Assembly (NCBI GenBank): GCA_027295975.1
Contig: JAPUJX010000128.1
Location: 1-10,698, forward strand
Source of the DNA: Gammaproteobacteria bacterium
GTDB taxonomy: Bacteria > Pseudomonadota > Gammaproteobacteria > Pseudomonadales > Azotimanducaceae
Reading direction: 5' to 3'
Length of the DNA stretch: 10,698 bases
Of this stretch, positions 1 to 7,158 are shown piece by piece. The first letter of the stretch is position 1, and each line of letters starts with the position of its first letter. A model generated the notes under the pieces. The model had not been told where the DNA came from. It did not search any database and saw nothing but the letters and a program-made list of their open reading frames with translations. Made by a program: the position numbers and the translations under genes.

Positions 1-542
1 GCTGTTGCCGCCCGGGTATCCACGTAACCCCGCAACGCGTCGATGGCATCGCGAGCCTCCCTGTCATACGCCGAAAGGACGCCACCTCTGAAAAAGTTGT
101 CCATTCCGGGGGTGGGTGCATCGGTAGGATCGATCCGCTGCAGGGTTTTCAGGAAAATCCCCAGATCCGACGCAAACCGGTTTAGATCTTCGATGCGTTC
201 GATGGTCGCGATCTCGCCTTCCAGCCATCGATAAATCGACCAATGCCATGGATATCCCTCACCCGGTGCTCCCATAGCCAGGGGTACGGGGATGGGAAGA
301 GGCAGTTGCGGCGCAATTCCGGGGAGCCAACGACGTTCTCTCTCAACCTGCGCCGCGTAACGTTTCGCACTCGGCAACCTCACGGACATCTCGTCACCAA
401 GATGAAACGTTCTGTTGTCCCATCCGCCGAGTTCGACGGGTTTGATGGGGAGGTCTGCCCATTCGGGAAACTGCGTAGCTACCAGTCGTTTTACCAGGGG
501 GATATCGATCTGCACGGATTCTTGCAATTTTCCATACGTCAT
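1..542 (-). CDS. Aminoglycoside phosphotransferase-family kinase, N-terminal part (cut by window edge)
   Basis: This reading frame starts at ATG 542-540 and stays open for 180 codons to the left edge, so only the N-terminal half is present. An AGGAG lies about 10 bases before the ATG. The protein has the features of the APH/choline-kinase-fold family: a glycine-rich nucleotide loop (GGWDNRTFHLGDE, residues 39-51), a strand VRLPSA (54-59) at the position of the ATP-contacting basic residue, a QVERE helix (65-69), a proline-rich PLPIPVPLAMG segment (81-91) and the hinge YRWLEGE (104-110). The catalytic HGDxxxxN and the metal-binding Asp would lie beyond the edge. Family members phosphorylate small molecules such as aminoglycosides, macrolides or choline. 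Many environmental members with this GGWDNRTF/VRLP pattern have no proven substrate, so a resistance role should not be assumed. The next gene to the right is divergent. Confidence 0.85.
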   Translation of the reverse strand, partial: MTYGKLQESVQIDIPLVKRLVATQFPEWADLPIKPVELGGWDNRTFHLGDEMSVRLPSAKRYAAQVERERRWLPGIAPQLPLPIPVPLAMGAPGEGYPWHWSIYRWLEGEIATIERIEDLNRFASDLGIFLKTLQRIDPTDAPTPGMDNFFRGGVLSAYDREARDAIDALRGYVDTRAAT

Positions 543-923
543 GCCCGGTATGCTCCTGATTCCAACGACAGATACGAAATGGCGGCAGGGGTTTCCCAGC
601 CCCGTGTCAAATGGTGGTTTTGGGGTTCCAGCGTCAAGTGATGCTCGCCCAAACCAAGGAACAACTCAACCTGCGGAATTTGTAAAAAGCTCCTTACATG
701 GTTGACATGTCAGCTATGGAGCAGGCGCTGACAAAAGATTACATTATCAGACATATCTGGACCGCGGGATGAGTCCCTGACAAAGTTACGAAACCTACGT
801 CTGACGGGCCCTGTGCCAATTGTAAGAACCACGTGCAAGTTGTGCCGACGTTGTATCAACCCCTGGTAATAAGCGTCGATAAGGTTGATATTGGTCTTCC
901 TTATTTAGCGTGAGTTAGCCGCC
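543..923. other. Gene-free stretch between divergent genes
   Basis: This 381-base stretch separates the minus-strand kinase from the plus-strand secreted protein and should hold the promoters of both. I see no convincing coding region: the open frames that enter it from the left are antisense to the kinase and end with no family resemblance. Visible elements are a 10-base palindrome TGACATGTCA at 703-712, a CAGA/TCTG inverted repeat nearby around 750-761, and a GGGA/TCCC pair around 768-779. A TTGACA occurs at 702-707, but no acceptable -10 box stands 16-18 bases after it. The palindrome could be an operator or chance. No tRNA or terminator was found. Confidence 0.5.
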
Positions 924-1310
924 ATGAAGTTCAGAGTATTAATACCCTTGTTGTTGCTCTCAATGGTCTCCCCCTTCGCATCAGCTGCCGATTGCGACCT
1001 GTATCCCGACACTTCGAGCAGTAACGCATCTGATCCCGCGTTCTCGTTGATTCGCTGGTCTCCGCCTACGAAAGACATAAAAGGCCATTCACTGATTGCT
1101 GAATTTGCTTTGACGCGTTATGACATTTACCTCCTGGATGATCCGAGCGCGCCCGAGATGATCGCCCATGCATCTCCGGACGCGGAAATCTGCGTTCTTC
1201 AGCTTGCCGATGGTATCCACGACATCGCCATGAGAGCGATAAGAATCGACGATGCGGGTCAAGAAGACGCAAGCGCACTATCGAATGTAGTTACGCGCTG
1301 GGTAAACTAA
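924..1310 (+). CDS. Small secreted fibronectin type III-like protein
   Basis: This is a 128-residue exported protein. Residues 1-21 form a clear signal peptide: basic start MKFR, hydrophobic LLLLSM core and a cleavage site after FASA. The mature part looks like a single fibronectin-III-like beta-sandwich: a first strand with IRWSPPTKDIKG (43-54), the TRYDIYL strand (64-70), and a last strand pair with IAMRAIRIDDAGQEDASALSN split over 101-121. The RWSPPT, YDIYL and DxAGxES-like SALSN elements match FN3 domains of bacterial secreted proteins. Two cysteines (24 and 90) could form one disulfide. No catalytic motif is visible, so it is probably a binding or envelope protein; its partner is unknown. 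A GTGAG lies about 9 bases before the ATG. It stands alone, with a terminator about 110 bases after the stop. Confidence 0.75.
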   Translation: MKFRVLIPLLLLSMVSPFASAADCDLYPDTSSSNASDPAFSLIRWSPPTKDIKGHSLIAEFALTRYDIYLLDDPSAPEMIAHASPDAEICVLQLADGIHDIAMRAIRIDDAGQEDASALSNVVTRWVN

Positions 1311-1387
1311 CGGTCTTCGATTCGGCTAATCAGGACTGAATGCGCCCATGCTGGGCTGAGGCCTACAGGTCAGAGCCCTTCAAGCGC

Positions 1388-1409
1388 GAACGAACCTCCC
1401 GGTTCGTTC
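1388..1409 (+). repeat. Perfect 9-bp inverted repeat (hairpin) upstream of the terminator
   Basis: GAACGAACC (1388-1396) and GGTTCGTTC (1401-1409) are perfect inverted repeats around the 4-base loop TCCC. No T-run follows on either strand, so this is not a standard terminator by itself. It ends 10 bases before the terminator stem at 1420. In the transcript it could protect the 3' end from exonucleases, or the two hairpins could be the end of a small RNA. Confidence 0.7.
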
Positions 1410-1417
1410 ACCAAAAC

Positions 1418-1446
1418 AAAAACCCGCCTTCAGGCGGGTTTTTTTG
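1418..1446 (+). terminator. Strong intrinsic terminator
   Basis: CCCGCC (1423-1428) pairs with GGCGGG (1433-1438) around the loop TTCA. The stem is extended outward by A-T pairs and followed by a run of seven T (1439-1445). This is a typical Rho-independent terminator on the plus strand. It most likely ends transcription of the secreted FN3-like gene and isolates kdsA from it. The A-rich stretch before the stem means it could also act weakly on the minus strand. Confidence 0.9.
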
Positions 1447-2484
<1,038 letters not shown>

Positions 2485-2529
2485 TCCCGGCGCATACCGT
2501 CACCCCTTTTCTATCGATCGCGGGGAATG

Positions 2530-2559
2530 CTGACTTCGCTCAGGGGCTTCCGGTATTAT
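2530..2559 (+). promoter_or_regulatory. Putative sigma-70 promoter of the GST gene
   Basis: A -35-like CTGACT (2530-2535) is followed after 18 bases by TATTAT (2554-2559), one mismatch from the -10 consensus. Transcription would start near 2566, about 40 bases before the GTG start at 2605. It would therefore exclude the ATG at 2527 as the translation start. The match is by eye and modest. Confidence 0.4.
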
Positions 2560-2604
2560 CTCCTCCTGCAGTCACCCCTCACGCATCCCCGGGAGGCCTC
2601 GAAC

Positions 2605-3204
2605 GTGAAACACTACTTCCACCCGATGAGCCGTGGCGCCACGACCAACTGGATGCTCGAGGAGCTCGACGTTCCCCACGAACAGATCGTGATCGATTTC
2701 TCCGCCGGTGAGACCAACTCGCCCGAGTACCGGGCGATCAACCCGATGGGTAAGGTACCCACACTCGTCGACGGCGACGCGGTCGTCACGGAAACTGCTG
2801 CAATCTGTGCCTATCTCGCAGACAAGTTCCCCGAAAAGGGTTTTGCGCCCCCGCCCGGATCGACCGATCGAGGCAGGTACTACCGTTATCTTTTCGTCCC
2901 CGGTATTACCATCGAACCGCTTTTCTCGCTCAATGCTATCGGGATCAGCCACCCTAACCCCCAATCGGCCGGCTGGGGCGATCTGTCGCGGGTGGTAGAC
3001 ACCATGGAGTCGATGACACCCGAAGTCGGCTGGGCACTGGGTGATCGATTCACGGCAGCCGACGTCGTCTTCGGGGGCATGCTCGATATCTCAATCCAGT
3101 TCGGCTGGCTGGAGAAACCATCGCCCAGGATCAAAGCTTATGTAGAGCGCATCAGGGAGCGGCCCGCCTATAGGGCGACCCATCCCGAATCGTGGTATCA
3201 ATGA
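2605..3204 (+). CDS. Glutathione S-transferase family protein
   Basis: This is a 199-residue cytosolic GST-type protein. The N-terminal thioredoxin-like domain has the opening YFHPMSRGATTNWMLEEL (4-21), where Ser9 is the likely glutathione-activating residue. It also has the NPMGKVPTL loop (47-55) with cis-Pro52, and the TETAAICAYLAD segment (63-73) that binds the gamma-glutamyl group, with Thr65 where Ser is commoner. The helical C-terminal domain has the FTAAD N-capping box (149-153). Such enzymes conjugate or reduce electrophiles with glutathione; the substrate here is unknown. I chose GTG 2605 because GGGAGG lies 8 bases before it and homology begins there. The in-frame ATG at 2527 would add 26 residues that do not fit the family and overlap a likely promoter. 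It is 120 bases after kdsA and probably transcribed separately. Confidence 0.9.
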   Translation: MKHYFHPMSRGATTNWMLEELDVPHEQIVIDFSAGETNSPEYRAINPMGKVPTLVDGDAVVTETAAICAYLADKFPEKGFAPPPGSTDRGRYYRYLFVPGITIEPLFSLNAIGISHPNPQSAGWGDLSRVVDTMESMTPEVGWALGDRFTAADVVFGGMLDISIQFGWLEKPSPRIKAYVERIRERPAYRATHPESWYQ

Positions 3205-3267
3205 AGATCGTCCGATGTGAGTGCATCCGAGATCCGACTTTTCAGATGCGTCACAACTCATCAGCCT

Positions 3268-3735
3268 TTACACAAATGCCAGCGCCACATTGAAAACATT
3301 GTGAAACAATACCGGAACGACAAGGCTACCCGTGCGTTCCCGCATCCACGTCAGAATGAACCCCACGAAGCCGGTGGATACAATGGCCCCGAAGTTTATC
3401 CGCACTTCACCACCTTCCGCCGTTACTCCATGGAGAAGGCCAAAAACGACAACCACCAGCCACAACCCCCAACCGGTGTCAGCACCCCAAACCCACAGAC
3501 CTTTGCCAAACGCCTGGTGCAGTAGAAGCAGCAGCAACCCTCGCATGAACAGCTCTTCATCGAGGCCCGGCAGGGTTGCCTGAAACAACAGGTTTCAAGG
3601 GACGTATCGGGGTTGTACATGAACACGAAAGAAGTGACGGTTGCGGCAAGAAGCGATCGCCCCGGTTATGATTACCGGGCGCAGCGAACCGTCACGTTGT
3701 ATCCAGGTCAATCCGGCTGCACGAAAGCTCACGCA
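3268..3735 (-). pseudogene. CPBP (CAAX protease/bacteriocin-processing) intramembrane protease gene with two frameshifts
   Basis: The C-terminal 106-residue open part (3588-3268) has all three motifs of CPBP/Abi glutamic intramembrane proteases: LDEELFMRG (the EExxxR site), FGLLH and HNVFN, on hydrophobic helices. It lacks the N-terminal membrane helices, and an in-frame TGA stands at 3597-3595. The missing part can be followed upstream by changing frame. The same frame as the C-terminal part reads FRAAGLTWIQRDGSLRPV (about 3731-3680). The reading then shifts to another frame, LLAATVTSFVFMYNPDTSLE (about 3655-3594), and returns to LLFQATLPGLDEEL. One extra and one missing base explain this. 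A further piece, LTTLLPGNSFLDLR in a third frame near 3782-3741, may be the still earlier N-terminus. The gene is either decayed or carries sequencing errors. The 106-residue piece alone is unlikely to be a complete protease. It converges with the GST gene. Confidence 0.65.
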
Positions 3736-3837
3736 TGTCACCTCAGGTCTAAAAAAGAGTTGCCAGGGAGCAACGTAGTCAACGCGATTTGTCTCCCGGA
3801 CTGATACTCTATTCGCAAGAGAAAAAAAGGGAAAATT

Positions 3838-4731
3838 ATGGCCAGCGATGCCATGCGAGAAATGTCGGCGATGCTCCGAACCGCGAGCGCGGAAAACCCG
3901 ATCGGGCAGGGAGACGTCGCGACCATGCGGGCAAACATGGAGGCGCAGCAAGCGATGCTCCCTCTACCCGAGGATGTCAAACGGCGGGAAATCGATCTCG
4001 GCGGCCAGCCGGGCTGCTGCATACAGGCTCCGGATGTACGCGTCGACCGGGCGGTTTTATACCTGCATGGCGGAGGTTATGTCATGGGGTCAACCCATAC
4101 CCACCAGGAATTGATGGGGCGCATTTCCCGTGCAACCGACGCCCTGGTTTACGGCCTCGATTACCGGCTGGCTCCGGAACACCCCTGGCCGGCAGCCGTA
4201 GACGACGCTGTCGCAGCATGGGACTGGCTGCAGTCCTCCGGTATCGACCCGGATCACGCCGTCGTAGCCGGAGATTCCGCGGGTGGCGGACTGGCCATGG
4301 CACTGTTGCTCGCGATCAAGGAACAGACCAGGCCCATGCCGGCCGGTGCAATCCTGTTTTCTCCCTGGACGGATCTGACGGGGAGCGGAGAGAGCGTAGT
4401 CACCCGAGCCGACGCTGACCCGATGATCGGACCAGGGGTGCTCGGACCCATGGCGAAACACTATCACGGGGAGAACGCGGCGGATCTCCCGTCCATCTCG
4501 CCGTTGTTCGGCAACCTCTCGGGATTGCCTCCCATCCTCATTCAGGTGGGTGACGCGGAGATACTGTTGGATGATTCGATGCGTCTACACGAATGCGCGA
4601 ATGAGGCCAGTGTGAAATCTACCCTGCATGTTTTTGACGAGGCGTTCCACGTGTTCCAGGCGATGCCGATGGTTCCGGAAGCAGCCGACGCGCTGACAGA
4701 AATGGCAACATTCTGCGAACGGCATTGGTAA
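3838..4731 (+). CDS. Alpha/beta hydrolase, hormone-sensitive-lipase family (esterase/lipase)
   Basis: This 297-residue cytosolic serine hydrolase belongs to the alpha/beta hydrolase fold-3 (family IV, HSL-like) esterases. The oxyanion motif is YLHGGGYVMGS (75-85, HGGG at 77-80). DYRLAPEHPWPAAVDD (108-123) is the usual strand-helix signature. The nucleophile is Ser147 in AGDSAGGG. The acid lies in VGDAEILLDDS (237-247); Glu241 is at the position of the usual catalytic Asp, though Asp239 is an alternative. The base is His271 in FHVFQ. There is no signal peptide; the N-terminal helix forms the cap. Members hydrolyse short-chain esters. AAGGG lies a few bases before the ATG, which opens a full-length family protein. 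GATACT at 3803-3808 is a possible -10 without a good -35. The gene is convergent with the binding-protein gene. Confidence 0.92.
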   Translation: MASDAMREMSAMLRTASAENPIGQGDVATMRANMEAQQAMLPLPEDVKRREIDLGGQPGCCIQAPDVRVDRAVLYLHGGGYVMGSTHTHQELMGRISRATDALVYGLDYRLAPEHPWPAAVDDAVAAWDWLQSSGIDPDHAVVAGDSAGGGLAMALLLAIKEQTRPMPAGAILFSPWTDLTGSGESVVTRADADPMIGPGVLGPMAKHYHGENAADLPSISPLFGNLSGLPPILIQVGDAEILLDDSMRLHECANEASVKSTLHVFDEAFHVFQAMPMVPEAADALTEMATFCERHW

Positions 4732-4804
4732 CGCCTCCTGGGCGCCAGGTTCGCATGTTTGTGACATTCCTCACTGGAATGGATACCGAACCAGCCAGGT
4801 AACG

Positions 4805-5671
4805 CTACTCGGCAAAACTATTCAGCCGATACAACGTCAACAGCAGGCTGGTCGGTTTCACGTTGTAGGGTCCGAACCACTTCTCCCACAATCTGCCCAC
4901 GTCACCACGCAGGTAAAGGGCGGACAACGACCGATTGACCGCAAGGCGAAAATCGGCATCGTTGCGCCTCAACGGCAACGCATATGGTTCGAACGACAAC
5001 ATATCGACGGTAATGACAAGATCGTCTTCACCTTGTGATGCGTAGCCGAGACCCAGCAGGGTCGCCCGATCGCCCGCCATCGCGTCGACTTTTCGATCCG
5101 CCAGCAGCTTGAGCGCTTCGACGTGGCTATCCACCACCCGCAAATTTGCGTTGATACCCCTCGCAGCCAGCGTATCCTTCAGCACCGTTTCGTTTGTGGT
5201 GCCCGCTACAACGGTCACGCGTCTGCCTTCAAGGTCAGCGATGGTTTCTATTTTGCCGTCGACCCACACCATCAGGCCGGTTCCGGTGACGTAGGTGAGA
5301 TTCGAGAAGTCCACGGTTTCCTGCCGCGACAGCGTAATTGTAGTCCCACCGCATTCCAGGTGCGCACGGCCGGTGGCGATTGCGGCGATTCTGTCCTGAG
5401 CGGTCACCTTCACCCAGGTAACTTTCATATCGGGAATCTCCAGCAATTCGGACAGATCGTGGGCGATGATGCCGCACAGATCGATCGTGAATCCCTTGGG
5501 CTGCAAGTCTCTGTCGTGGGATGAGAACGGGGGTATGTCAGCCCGGTATGCCAGCTTGAGTTCGCCAGACGATTTAATGTCTTCCAGCGTGCTTCCAATA
5601 GTGCTCGTTGCGCACAACAAACCCGCTGCCACGAAGGAAAAACCCAGCAACATTCGCATCTTCTGTCCCAT
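4805..5671 (-). CDS. Family-3 extracellular solute-binding protein (amino-acid ABC transporter type)
   Basis: This is a periplasmic binding protein of the SBP_bac_3 family, which deliver polar amino acids to ABC importers. From the start at 5671 it has 288 residues. A signal peptide (MRMLLGFSFVAAGLLCA core) precedes the first lobe, TLEDIKSSGELKLAYRADIP. Other family marks are GFTIDLCGIIAHDL, the hinge segment CGGTTITLSRQETVDFS, ADLEGRRVTVVAGTTNE in lobe two, KVDAMAGDRATLLG, and the C-terminal LWEKWFGPYN. The frame is open upstream to a start at 5785, but those 38 residues do not look like an export signal, so I place the start at 5671; ATG 5659 is also possible. No permease or ATPase gene is adjacent, so the protein is an orphan here. 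It may serve a distant transporter or act as a sensor. About 220 bases separate it from the divergent gene. Confidence 0.88.
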   Translation of the reverse strand: MGQKMRMLLGFSFVAAGLLCATSTIGSTLEDIKSSGELKLAYRADIPPFSSHDRDLQPKGFTIDLCGIIAHDLSELLEIPDMKVTWVKVTAQDRIAAIATGRAHLECGGTTITLSRQETVDFSNLTYVTGTGLMVWVDGKIETIADLEGRRVTVVAGTTNETVLKDTLAARGINANLRVVDSHVEALKLLADRKVDAMAGDRATLLGLGYASQGEDDLVITVDMLSFEPYALPLRRNDADFRLAVNRSLSALYLRGDVGRLWEKWFGPYNVKPTSLLLTLYRLNSFAE

Positions 5672-5891
5672 CAACCAGCGATGCTGCACTGTACACAAAT
5701 GGGCCCAGGCGCCGCCAGCGTAAATGTCAAGAATCAAAAAAAAATACCGGATCGGCAAACTCCTGAACGAACCAGGCCGTGGCATCTGGCATCAACAGCG
5801 CCGTGCTGTGACAATGTATTATCGTGGGTGCCAACTTCCATACCGGCGGATGGCGATTCCTGGATTTGATCCGGAAGATCGTTGAACCAAC

Positions 5892-7094
5892 ATGATCGAA
5901 CATATTGACCGGCAAAAACTGAGACGCATTGCATTGGTGCATCAGGGGTTGACCAAACGCCAGCCGTTCGGACTTGGCCTCGAAGCCACGCTGCGTACGA
6001 TTCGCCACCTGGGATATGTCCAGATCGATACGATCTCGGTCGTGCTTCGTGCACACAACCATATACTCCGCACACGAGTACCGAACGTCGAAAACAATCA
6101 CATCGAGCGGTTACTTCAGGATCGCAAAATATTCGAGAACCGCTTCCCGGTTGCGGCATTTCGCCCCATCCAGGAATTCAGATTTACGATGCTGCACGCA
6201 CGCAAATTCAGATCGAAAACATTTTCCAGAAACACAAAAACCCTGATGAAAAGTGTTCTGGACCGAGTTACCTCGGAGGGACCGCTGCGATCCCGGGACT
6301 TCGAAGACACGCGCAGGAAAAGTGCTGGATGGTGGGACTGGAAACCGGCAAAACGCGCGCTGGAGCAACTCTACTTTCAGGGTGACCTGATGATCAGCGC
6401 TCGCGACGGATTCCAGAAGTCTTACGACCTGATCGAGCGCGTTTTGCCATCCACGGTAGACGTCCGCGAACCGACGATAGAGGAATTTGCCAACTTTCTC
6501 GTCGATACGACTCTCCGAACTCACGGCTTCGCAACCTACAAATCATTCAGTTCTGGCGCACGATACGGTGTGCCGTTGGCCGGTTCAGTCAAAGAAGTAT
6601 TGAAACATCGAACCGATGCTGGCGACTTGAGGAAAATTACCAGCGACGGCGGCTCACAATATTGGGTAAAACCCCAGACGCTGGATCGTCAACCACGTCG
6701 TTCGGCAAAAACCGTGCAGATACTGTCCCCTTTCGACAACCTGGTGAACCAACGCGAGCGACTATCGGAGGTATTCGATTTCGACTTCCAGCTGGAATGT
6801 TATTTGCCCGAGGCAAAGCGGAGATACGGCTACTTCTGTTTACCTATTATTTATGCCGACCAACTGGCAGGTCGAATGGACTGCAAATCCCATCGCGACG
6901 AGTCGCGCTTCGAGATCAAGGCTCTGTATCTCGAGCCGGAATTTGCCAGCCGCAAGCGTTTCACGGAACTGGTCGACCCGCTTTCGCGCGCAATGGTCGA
7001 CTACGCTCGTTTTGACGGCTGTCACGAGGTATTCGTGACAAAAAGTACTCCTGCGCTTGCAAAAACAATGTTAACGAAGGTGCTCGGCAACTAG
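5892..7094 (+). CDS. Winged-helix DNA glycosylase, AlkX/YcaQ type (HTH_42 family)
   Basis: This 400-residue protein matches the YcaQ/AlkX branch of the AlkZ-like DNA glycosylases (E. coli YcaQ is about 410 residues). These proteins are built of tandem winged-helix domains and excise bulky or cross-linked alkylated purines, unhooking interstrand crosslinks. The branch-specific catalytic motif Q-phi-D is present as Gln44-Ile45-Asp46 in GYVQIDTISVV. Other family landmarks are VVLRAHNHILRTRVP (50-64), the FENRFPVAAFRPIQEFRF block (81-98), the SPFDNLVNQRERL segment followed by a bulky/charged strand, and RRYGYFCLPIIYADQLAGRM. No signal peptide or membrane segment is seen. The ATG at 5892 aligns with the family start; GGAAGA lies 13 bases upstream, a long spacing, so initiation may be weak. 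A TATTAT at 5817-5822 could be a -10. It is divergent from the binding-protein gene and convergent with the dehydrogenase. Confidence 0.88.
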   Translation: MIEHIDRQKLRRIALVHQGLTKRQPFGLGLEATLRTIRHLGYVQIDTISVVLRAHNHILRTRVPNVENNHIERLLQDRKIFENRFPVAAFRPIQEFRFTMLHARKFRSKTFSRNTKTLMKSVLDRVTSEGPLRSRDFEDTRRKSAGWWDWKPAKRALEQLYFQGDLMISARDGFQKSYDLIERVLPSTVDVREPTIEEFANFLVDTTLRTHGFATYKSFSSGARYGVPLAGSVKEVLKHRTDAGDLRKITSDGGSQYWVKPQTLDRQPRRSAKTVQILSPFDNLVNQRERLSEVFDFDFQLECYLPEAKRRYGYFCLPIIYADQLAGRMDCKSHRDESRFEIKALYLEPEFASRKRFTELVDPLSRAMVDYARFDGCHEVFVTKSTPALAKTMLTKVLGN

Positions 7095-7118
7095 GCGGTA
7101 GTAGACCGACTTTTTGAT

Positions 7119-7141
7119 CCCTCGCGTTCACAAAACGAGGG
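7119..7141. terminator. Hairpin between convergent genes (weak terminator candidate)
   Basis: CCCTCG (7119-7124) pairs with CGAGGG (7136-7141) around an 11-base loop. It lies 24 bases after the glycosylase stop and 17 bases past the dehydrogenase stop on the other strand. No proper T-run follows on either strand, so intrinsic termination would be weak; a run of five T (7111-7115) lies on the wrong side for the plus strand. Confidence 0.3.
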
Positions 7142-7158
7142 TTGCCGTCCAGTACCCG

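Noticed and set aside
243..705. Overlapping plus-strand open frames at the left end
   Set aside because: They are antisense to the kinase and its upstream region, and neither resembles a protein family.
702..730. TTGACA -35 box upstream of the secreted protein
   Set aside because: No -10-like sequence stands at 16-18 bases, and the site is more than 190 bases from the gene start.
1401..1413. tRNA-like 3' end (GGTTCGTTCACCA)
   Set aside because: The GGTTC...CCA pattern is suggestive, but no acceptor stem, anticodon arm or D arm is found upstream; the bases are part of a simple hairpin.
3789..4418. Plus-strand open frame of 209 codons overlapping the esterase
   Set aside because: The arginine- and glycine-rich translation is a frame-shifted shadow of the esterase gene.
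5725..5744. Minus-strand TTGACA preceded by a nine-base A/T run, as a promoter with UP element for the binding-protein gene
   Set aside because: The 16-18 base position after it is GC-rich with no -10 box; the A/T run also lacks a stable stem for a terminator.
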